In this document: positions 57,014 to 64,000 of the stretch, in pieces | Layout of the letters: each line of letters starts with the position of its first letter | Numbering within the stretch: position 1 is the stretch's first letter | Assembly (NCBI GenBank): GCA_027603945.1 | Contig: JADIIU010000001.1 | Location: forward strand, 62,001-126,000 | Origin: Terramyces sp. JEL0728 | Taxonomy: Eukaryota > Chytridiomycota > Chytridiomycetes > Rhizophydiales > Terramycetaceae | Length of the DNA stretch: 64,000 bases | Direction of reading: 5' to 3' | The notes under the pieces: model-generated | Seen by the model: the letters and a program-made list of their open reading frames with translations, nothing else | What the model was told of the DNA's origin: nothing | The model's database searches: none | Program-made: the position numbers and the translations under genes

Positions 57014-57860
57014 ATGGAATTTCCAAAAGTTCCAATTTTTCTATTGGTAGCTTTGCTTGCTCTCCTCATTGGTTTAAGGGTATATCATTGTTAATGGTAG
57101 GTCAATGGCGTATTCGACATGTTTGATTTTAGCTTTGAACCGGCATGGATGTATCCAAATGATAAGCCTACAGACGGATTTCCGCATTCTAACTATCTCA
57201 AATACATTCCAACAAATCCAGATGATCCGGAAGTGCCTCTGGATATCAACCGGGAATACACTTTTGACGATTTTCAAAAATATTTCAACGTTCATCCGCT
57301 TCATGAAGTGGTACTCGACAGCAACTTGAAGATGTTTTTAGAAATGCATGGTATGACCATGGAGACAGAATCTTACAGGTTTCCCCCAGAATTGGAGGGT
57401 TTAGCGGCGAGGGCAAAGATGTTTATCGATTTAGCGCCAACGACTGACGATCGTTTCGTTGTTAAATGGTCCTGCAAAGAATACGGATTTGGAGTATTTG
57501 CCAAAAAACCAATTTCAAAGGGAGATATTATTGGGGTTTACACTGGCGTGGTCAATCTCTACGTTGATCCAAATTCGGATTACCTATGGGATATTTCGCA
57601 GATTAAGCTTTCAGATGGACAGCTGCACCGCCTGGGTATCAACGGAAGAAGAGCAGGGAACTACCTTCGATTTGTCAACCACATAGGGGAAACAGGCAAC
57701 GTCAAAGTAAGTTAAACTAATTTAGCCTATTAGAATCCCTCACAAGGGTAAGATTCACTGCGTCTATTTCGCTGATAAGGATATCGATGTGGGAGAGGAA
57801 CTGCTTACCGACTATGGTGAAAATTATTTCAAAAATAGAAAGATGGTACTTCCAAAATAA
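57014..57860 (+). CDS. SET-domain protein with N-terminal membrane anchor or signal peptide
   Basis: 268 aa. The first exon is a single hydrophobic helix (PKVPIFLLVALLALLIGLR), followed after a 21-nt intron (57080-57100) by a region with PAWMYPNDKPTDG and then a SET domain: GFGVFAKKPISKGDIIGVYTG, NYLRFVNHIGETGNVK, and after a 19-nt intron (57707-57725) CVYFADKDIDVGEELLTDYG. SET proteins methylate lysines, usually in nucleus or cytosol. The expected NHS motif reads NHIGETGN, so activity is not assured. Substrate unknown. Confidence 0.85.
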
Positions 57861-57925
57861 ACATAATTACATTTCCTTGTTAATCACGGGTGGTGAGACA
57901 TGTGAATTTACTCTGCTGTTTTTGA

Positions 57926-59654
57926 ATGGAAATCAGACGAGAAATCATAAAATGGTTCGCTTTCGCAGCTGAGCAAGTTGTGATTGTAATTTTAATCGCT
58001 CAAGAAATTATTTACACTCAGTTTTCAAATGTTTATTCCAGTCTCAATATAATGGATGACGTTCAACGTCTGGAAATCCAGCTGAAGGAAGCGCAGGATT
58101 ACCACACCTGGGCTTCCATTGCAAAACAACTGGACGACAAGCAAGGTATGTAGGATTTGATATAGGAAACAAAATCTGGAAGGATACAGTGAAAACAGAC
58201 TTGTGCGATTATCGCCTCATAAAATCGAGAATAGCGTCACTCCAACAGGCCATAGTAACAGAAGATTACCCCGCAATGAAATTGTTGATCAGATCCGGTT
58301 TATTAAGAAATCTAGGGGGGATTATGGACCATCGCTTATTTGAAAAGACGAATTTTGGAACTAAAAAGTTTATTGAGGAATATTTGGACCTCGTAACTGA
58401 ATGCATTCAGAAAATATCAGATTTACCAACGACAGAAACCCTGAAACTTGAACTTCTCAACGACGTATCTCAGTCTTTTGGGAATACTGCCCTGCTATTA
58501 CACGGCGGAGCGACTTTTGGATTGTACCACCTCGGGGTTGTAAAAGCACTGTCGGAAAATGGACTGTTACCTAAAATTATCAGTGGTTCAAGTGTGGGTG
58601 CGTTAATTGCAGCTTTAATTTGCACTCACTGTGAAGAAGACCTTCCGAACCTGTTTCTACCGGACGGAATTGATTTGAAAGCTTTTGCCAGAAAAGAAAA
58701 GAGCGGAAGCATTAGAAGAAAGATCACCAGATTGCTGACGCATGGGTATTTGTTGGATGTTAAAGTGTTGGAAGACTGTGTGAAGGCCAATTTAGGAGAG
58801 TGCTTTTTATTTGATATAGTATTACTTTTGAAGAAGCTTATAATCAAACCGGAATGGTGTTGAACATTACTGTAGCCTCATCGCGCAAGAACGAAATTCC
58901 TAGTGTATTAAATTATTTGACATCTCCCAATGTTGTAAGTACTATATAACGGTAGTTGATTAGAAGTGCTGCTTGCGCCTCTACTTCAATGATTGGTTTG
59001 TACAATTCTGTAGATTTACTTGCAAAAAACAAAGATGGCCAGATTTTTGTCTGGAGCCCAACTTCCATCAAATGGGGAAATAACTCCACAGACTTGTACT
59101 ATTTGCTGATATAGTGATTCTCCAGATCAGCGGTTAGCGGAATTATTTAACGTCAACCATATGATTTTATCTCAAGCGCAGCCATATATAGCTCCGTTTT
59201 TACGAAAAGGACCAAGAATTACGGGTAGAAACTTTTTCCAAAAGATTCTCGCTTTTATTAGTAGCGAAATCAGATTTAGAATGACACAAGTATATTGTAT
59301 TTGACCACAGTTGGCCAAACTCGGAATCATTCCAAAGAGCCTTGGGTCGCTCTTTGATTTGAAGATAGTTGGCCATGTTACTATCGCACCTCCGCTATCC
59401 TATTTGGATTTCTACACAATATTTGGAAATCCTACATATGAATCTCTTAGTTATTGGATTGAGAAAGGCGAGCATTCGACGTGGCCGTTCCTTGAATTGG
59501 TTAGATGCCGTTTGATGGTAGAAATGAAACTATACGACGGTAACTTGTTGCTAACAAAGTAAAGCAACAGCAAAATGCGCAGATGGATGAACTAAGATCA
59601 AACGTATTTGAATTAAAGAACATGATGAAAAAACGAACACAGTCAATTGGATAA
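57926..59654 (+). CDS. Patatin-type triacylglycerol lipase (Tgl3/4/5-SDP1 family)
   Basis: 535 aa lipid-droplet lipase. N-terminal membrane helix ([19 protein letters not shown]), DUF3336-type region ([30 protein letters not shown]), then patatin domain with the oxyanion [15 protein letters not shown] and nucleophile GSSVG. Introns 58146-58165, 58800-58819, 58935-58955, 59096-59114, 59290-59310, 59540-59559 (19-21 nt). Spliced exons restore [15 protein letters not shown] and [11 protein letters not shown], both conserved. The catalytic Asp is not obvious by eye. Confidence 0.93.
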
Positions 59655-60104
59655 TATATCTTTTCTTTATTGCTTTGACGCAAAAGTACTTTTGGTGCTT
59701 AGCGCTATATCATTGTGAATTCCAGTGGATAAAAGTAAATCACTTGCACGCGTATCCAAAGCAATATGTTGGACTGCATATTAGTAGCGATTGACAAAAT
59801 GCAAGCTATTCAATGTTGAATCTCCACAAAACTAACTAAATTAAAATATTTGATCACTTCCGACCTGCAACTGTTCAAATTCAAATGACAATAGTTGAAT
59901 TGGTGTAGTAGCTTACAATGCATCCGGCCGAAATCAACCACATACGGTTAAGGTCCCAGCACCCAATTCTTGGTCGATTCATAGAATTCGCAAATCATGA
60001 GCTAAAAATGTCAGTTTTCCTACCTTCCTTTTGCGGTCAAATTAAAAATTTCACCGCTCACAATTTTTAAAACAAAATTCGCCAGTAGTTTTATTCGAAA
60101 TATT
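59655..60104. other. ~450 bp without a supported gene
   Basis: A plus-strand frame at 59918-60070 (50 aa) and overlapping minus-strand frames read partly protein-like, but no family, no consistent intron and no clear start support either. No tRNA or other RNA motif seen. Confidence 0.35.
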
Positions 60105-61251
60105 ATGACTAGAACTGGAGCCAAAGAAAAAGTGTGTCTAGTCGGCTCGGGAAACTGGTATCCAACCTTCTAATAGTAGGGGTTCTGCTATTGCCAAGAT
60201 CGTTGGAAGAAACGTTACAAAATTCCCAGAATTTGATAATGAAGTACGAATGTGGGTGTTTGAAGAAATTGTTCAAGGAGAAAGATTAACAGATATCATA
60301 AATACAAAGCACGAAAATGTAAAATACCTTCCAAATATTCCTCTCCCAAAAAATATAGTCGCAGTTCCAGAGTTATTGAAAGCTTGCGAAGGAGCTACCA
60401 TGCTTATTTTCGTGGTTCCGCACCAAGTACTAGCCATATCTAACAGATAGTTTGTTAAAGGCGTCTGTGAACAACTATTTGGTCGATTAGAGCCTGGAGC
60501 GAAAGCAATCTCACTTATTAAAGTAGTTTCAAATTAATCCCAGGGTGTTGATGTTGGAAACGAAGGTTTGCAGTTGATTTCAGACGTGATTGCCGACCAT
60601 TTGTCTATTGATGTGTCGGTATTGATGGGGGCGAATATTGCACAAGGAGTAGCATTGGACGAGTTTTGCGAATCTACAATAGGATACAACGTAAAAGAAA
60701 ATGCAGACTTGTTCCAAAAAGTTTTCAACACTCAATACTTTAGAATTAATTGCGTTCCTGATGTCGGTAAGTTCCAATTGACCCCTAGCTGGAGCAGAGC
60801 TCTGCGGGGCACTCAAAAACGTTGTTGCGATTGCAGCAGGATTTGTAGATGGTCTCAAATGCGGTGATAACACCAAAGCCGCAATGATACGTATTGGACT
60901 AATGGAAATGAGAAAGTTTTGCAAATATTTTTACGAAGGTGTCAAAGACGAGACTTTCTTTGAATCTTGTGGAGTTGCAGATTTAATCACCACTTGCTCA
61001 GGAGGTAGAAACCGAAAAGTCGCAGAAGCCAGAGTATTGACGGGCAAATCGCTTGAAGTTCTGGAAAAGGAATTGCTGAATGGCCAAAAACTTCAAGGAG
61101 CTGGGACTGCCAAGGAAATCCACTTGATTTTAAGAGAAAAGCACTTGATTCACGAGTAAGCTCCATTAACGATAGATATCCATTATTTACCACAGTGTAT
61201 CGGATCTGCTACGAAGGTTTGCATCCAAAAGCAATCTTGGAAGAAATTTAA
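60105..61251 (+). CDS. GPD1: NAD-dependent glycerol-3-phosphate dehydrogenase (Gpd1 type)
   Basis: 345 aa cytosolic enzyme reducing dihydroxyacetone phosphate to glycerol-3-phosphate, feeding glycerolipid synthesis and osmolyte glycerol. Motifs: [15 protein letters not shown] (spliced), [49 protein letters not shown] with the catalytic Lys, [14 protein letters not shown]. Introns 60158-60179 (22), 60427-60450 (24), 60523-60543 (21), 60767-60788 (22) and 61156-61175 (20 nt), a set longer than average for this window. Confidence 0.96.
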
Positions 61252-61280
61252 TCCTCTTTTTTATTAAACCACATTTTAAT

Positions 61281-62228
61281 CTACCTTTTCGGTTCTAGTC
61301 TTGTTAAACTATCCGCGACAGTGTACTCTGAATCCCTTACCGGGTTATTCAGATTGTAATCTGAGCCAAGATCGTGTTGAGCTGTTCGTCTTACGAGGGT
61401 GTTGACTGGCACATACTCTGTAATCGGATTCTTTACAAATAAAAGCAGGTGCAGCGGATTCAAGATCCCTCTGATATTTATGCACAGTATATTGATAAGC
61501 TCCAGTCTATTAGTTGAATGCTGATCATTAATGGTATTCAGTGCAATAATAAAAAGCGTGGTCCATGTAAAAATATAAAGAGAGATGTTGAAACTGGAGT
61601 GAATAATCAGCCCCCATTCGAATTTCTTGCCGATTCTCAAGCTCTCTTCGTCCTCCGATCCAGAACTTTCATAACTAAATTTGGTTGCTCTTTCAATTCT
61701 CATATTTAACCAATGCCGATATCCCACAATGTATCCATAACATAGAATAACAATAGCCAGCGACAATGCTGAAAAAAATAGAAAAGCTGTTGCGAATGAA
61801 ACCGATATATCCACAGTCATCGTGCAGCCATCGTCCGCAGAATTCTTGGAGGAATATTCGATTGCGACTGCTATCCCAATCGAAATTATCCAATTAAACA
61901 CTGCAATGATATAATTCCAGTGATTTTGAATGATTCCAGTACAAATTATAATGACAAATCGCTTGATGGAGATTGCGGTGACATGTGCTATAGATGAAAC
62001 GATAACCGCATAGTAAATAATCCTGTAAATTCTGCAGTCGATTGTTTGATGTGCAATTACAGTAGCAAACAGTATACCAAATACCAAATCTGTCAAACAA
62101 TAAGAAATCATCAGCGGTGAGACGTTTTTCAATTTTTTTATGAATACATAGCTGGCGTAACCGATATTTGTTGTTATTACCATTATAGATAAGACTAGTA
62201 TCGCAAGATAGTTGGTTTGAATTGCCAT
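61281..62228 (-). CDS. Seven-TM receptor-like protein, rhodopsin (class A)-like
   Basis: 315 aa, intronless, seven clear hydrophobic helices with GPCR spacing. TM2 SYCLTDLVFGILF has the conserved Asp; TM3 ends SIKRFVII in place of E/DRY; a Cys before TM3 (TIDCRIY) and one in loop 2 (DDGCTMT) could form the usual disulfide; TM7 contains NPLHLLLF in place of NPxxY. The third loop and C-tail are Ser/Asp/Glu-rich. Ligand unknown. Fungal pheromone- and nutrient-receptor families are possible alternatives, but I see no match to them. Confidence 0.75.
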   Translation of the reverse strand: MAIQTNYLAILVLSIMVITTNIGYASYVFIKKLKNVSPLMISYCLTDLVFGILFATVIAHQTIDCRIYRIIYYAVIVSSIAHVTAISIKRFVIIICTGIIQNHWNYIIAVFNWIISIGIAVAIEYSSKNSADDGCTMTVDISVSFATAFLFFSALSLAIVILCYGYIVGYRHWLNMRIERATKFSYESSGSEDEESLRIGKKFEWGLIIHSSFNISLYIFTWTTLFIIALNTINDQHSTNRLELINILCINIRGILNPLHLLLFVKNPITEYVPVNTLVRRTAQHDLGSDYNLNNPVRDSEYTVADSLTRLEPKR

Positions 62229-62318
62229 TGCTGGTGAAAATGTCTAAAGTGGTGACGTAGGATATTTTATTAATGTGATTTGAATAACACGGGTTGAATT
62301 ATCCTGTAACTACTTGAA

Positions 62319-63464
62319 TCAAGCGGATTTAGTACCAGTGTGTCCAGGTGGCCGTCTTGGGGATATTTCCCTCCTTTGGCGCGGCGATTGAGAGCGAGAT
62401 GGCGACCGACGTGAGGAAACCTTGTGCCTCCTATCATCTCTCTGGCGACCCGACCTAATTGGCGAACGCGAAACTCGTCGTCTTACTGGGGATCGGCTCC
62501 TTTCAGGAGAGCGATTGCGCTTTTTTGGAGAGTATCCAGGCGAGCGAGCTCTTCTTTGAGGAGATCTTGACCTATTGCGGTATGGTCTATCTCTATCTCG
62601 CGGCTGTCTTTGGTATCTATCATTGTCATGCTTTACCCCGTATTTCTAAATTAACGGTAAACTACCACTGATCCACGGCCCTTGATTTTTCTTCCTTGCT
62701 CGTCTTTAAATTTTCTTGGTCCAGCGTATACTCTTCCTCCTTTTCCTCTATCTCTGTCCAAAAACGAAAATTTAGGATCACAGTCTTCTGGGGGTGCAAC
62801 CCCAATTACATATGGGTTAGTTTCTTCCTCTCCATTCTCATCTTCATCTTTTTCGTCTTCCGATTCCTGCTCGCTTTCGCTATCAGATTCAACCTTCTTT
62901 GCAGCCTTTTCACTCACTTTTTGATGTTTGACTGGTGCAATAACTTCTCCACTGTCTACAATGACTACCGGATGATAAGGACAGTCACTATCGTCAACAG
63001 GCAGGGATTCTATTTGTCGGAAAACATTTTCTCCTTCAATAATTCTTCCAAAAACAACATGAATTCCATCCAAGTGAGGGCAGGGGCTGCTTGTAATAAA
63101 AAATTGAGATCTATTCGTATTTGGCCCTCTGTTTGCCATTGACAATAAGCAGCTTTGATCATGCTTAATAGTCAAGTTTTCGTCCTCAAATTCTCCACCA
63201 TAAATGGAGTTTCCTCCAGTTCCGTCTCCGTTAGTGATATCTCCTCCTTGAATCATAAAATTTTTAATCACTCTGTGAAATTTTGAACCTTTGTAGTGTA
63301 ATTTTGGATCTTTGTCGCCAGCACATATCGCTCGGAAGTTCTCTGCTGTCTTGGGCACCTTACTGAACAGTTCAAACACTATTCTTCCAGCTATATTAGT
63401 TGGGAATACCATTCTTGCCTCCTATTGACATATCGAAAAATACTTTTTTGTTTTCTTCAACCAT
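62319..63464 (-). CDS. SR-cyclophilin, peptidyl-prolyl isomerase with RS tail
   Basis: 368 aa. Cyclophilin domain at the N-terminus: [65 protein letters not shown] 19-nt intron (63391-63409) inside GKN-AGRIV places the true start at 63464; the ATG inside the intron is false. A second, 20-nt intron (62646-62665) opens the C-terminal RS domain ([15 protein letters not shown] and more), typical of spliceosome-associated PPIG/NKTR-type cyclophilins. The acidic linker lies in between. Starts 21 bp from the divergent VMA21. Confidence 0.93.
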
Positions 63465-63485
63465 TAGTGTAGATCAGCAAACAAA

Positions 63486-63795
63486 ATGGGAGAAACAGAG
63501 CTGAGACAGAGAAAGCAAGAAAAATCGGAAGATTCAGCAAAAGCTGCAGGTGTAGCGAATGCGAAGGATGAAAACAAAGTCAAAATCGGAATCAATCACA
63601 TACCAAGGTTGCTAATATTAACCTAGTTTTGTACTGGTTAAACTGATTGTTTTTTCTGCACTCGTCGTAGTCATTCCACTAACTGTCTTCTTTACTTGCT
63701 TGGACAGGCTCGGATCCACCGTTTCTGGAATAATCGCTGCCGTATCTGCAAATGTAGTTTTGATTGGCTATATTGTAGTGGCATTTTTTGAATAA
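63486..63795 (+). CDS. VMA21: VMA21-like V-ATPase assembly chaperone
   Basis: 96-aa ER membrane protein needed to assemble the V0 sector of the vacuolar ATPase. A charged N-terminus of ~45 residues precedes two TMs (FVLVKLIVFSALVVVIPLTV and AAVSANVVLIGYIVVAFF) in the family arrangement, ending VAFFE instead of the usual acidic retrieval tail. A 19-nt intron at 63608-63626 joins NHIP to SFVLVKL. Confidence 0.85.
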
Positions 63796-63855
63796 ATATA
63801 ATTAGGTGGGAGCGTTATACTGGTAATTTTACTATTTTGCTGCGCAATCACTTAA

Positions 63856-64000
63856 ATGTATGTTGCGGTAGGTACACCAAAAATATTGGCAGAGAGAATC
63901 TCAACAGATGAAGGAGAAGCATTCCAGCAGCCAATATTCGATGGAACCATGAACCCATCGATTACCATGTTCAAGCGCAATATTGCAAAATCGTTGTTCT
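63856..64000 (+). CDS. Start of an unidentified gene, truncated by window end
   Basis: ATG at 63856 opens a frame (MYVAVGTPKILAERISTDEG and on) with no stop to the window end. 48 codons are too few to assign a family. It begins 60 bp after VMA21 on the same strand. An intron soon after the start cannot be excluded. Confidence 0.5.
   Translation, partial: MYVAVGTPKILAERISTDEGEAFQQPIFDGTMNPSITMFKRNIAKSLF

Noticed and set aside
59918..60070. 50-codon plus-strand frame upstream of GPD1
   Set aside because: No family resemblance, no Kozak-like context beyond chance, and an equally open frame on the other strand.
63391..63412. ATG at 63412 as start of the SR-cyclophilin
   Set aside because: It lies inside a 19-nt intron; splicing gives the canonical N-terminus [10 protein letters not shown] with a start at 63464.

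Overview
The window is nuclear DNA of a compact, AT-rich eukaryote, most probably a zoosporic (flagellated) fungus or a very close fungal relative. Fungal marks are a three-domain Trl1-type tRNA ligase, a Zn2Cys6 transcription factor, a SAP-domain Cce1/Ydc2-type mitochondrial Holliday junction resolvase and a fused macrodomain-SirTM protein. Flagellar marks are a STPGR/SHIPPO-repeat protein and WDR92/DNAAF10. Genes are packed on both strands with very short spacers, and the standard genetic code is used.

The dominant property is splicing. I rebuilt about 100 introns by joining reading frames to conserved protein families. Nearly all are 19-22 nt, GT...AG, with a TAAC/TGAC/TAAT-like element about 5-7 nt before the AG. 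Only five exceed 22 nt (23, 24, 31?, 40 and 46 nt). Every spliced CDS length given here is a multiple of three. Many genes look broken unless these tiny introns are removed, and several short genes (SEM1, DPM3, VMA21, the 5' exon of the SR-cyclophilin) appear only after removing them.

Layout: 0-9.2 kb: TMEM184-like transporter, an unresolved membrane protein, transportin-3-like importin, DUS2, HEI10/CCNB1IP1-like RING protein, DGAT2. 9.4-15 kb: an intronless block of ankyrin protein, Cce1-type resolvase, macrodomain-SirTM and Trl1. 15-27 kb: SEM1/DSS1, C2H2 factor, EamA transporter, MOT1-type molybdate transporter, serine hydroxymethyltransferase, ELYS-like nucleoporin, Old Yellow Enzyme. 27-38 kb: two tandem monocarboxylate-type transporters, ARL2, DUF1764 protein, STPGR flagellar protein, DPM3, mitochondrial-type TrpRS, coiled-coil protein, WDR92, Zn2Cys6 factor. 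39-46 kb: small unknowns, a T4 Rnl1-like RNA ligase, SDHAF1, TMEM86, DHHC acyltransferase, ribosomal protein uS2 (RPSA), a HAUS4-like protein. 46-64 kb: KH protein, 4-TM protein, RPN3/PSMD3, RagA/Gtr1, charged coiled-coil protein, PCYT2, mitochondrial IF2, membrane-anchored SET protein, patatin-type lipase, GPD1, a 7-TM receptor-like protein, SR-cyclophilin, VMA21 and the start of one more gene.

Most genes are ordinary housekeeping genes in no functional order. Two neighbourhoods deserve attention. Macrodomain-SirTM sits 79 bp upstream of Trl1 on the same strand, linking NAD/ADP-ribose chemistry with tRNA splicing. In ARL2, two 20-nt intron units abut with a zero-length exon between them. I saw no tRNA, rRNA, snRNA, transposon or CRISPR array.
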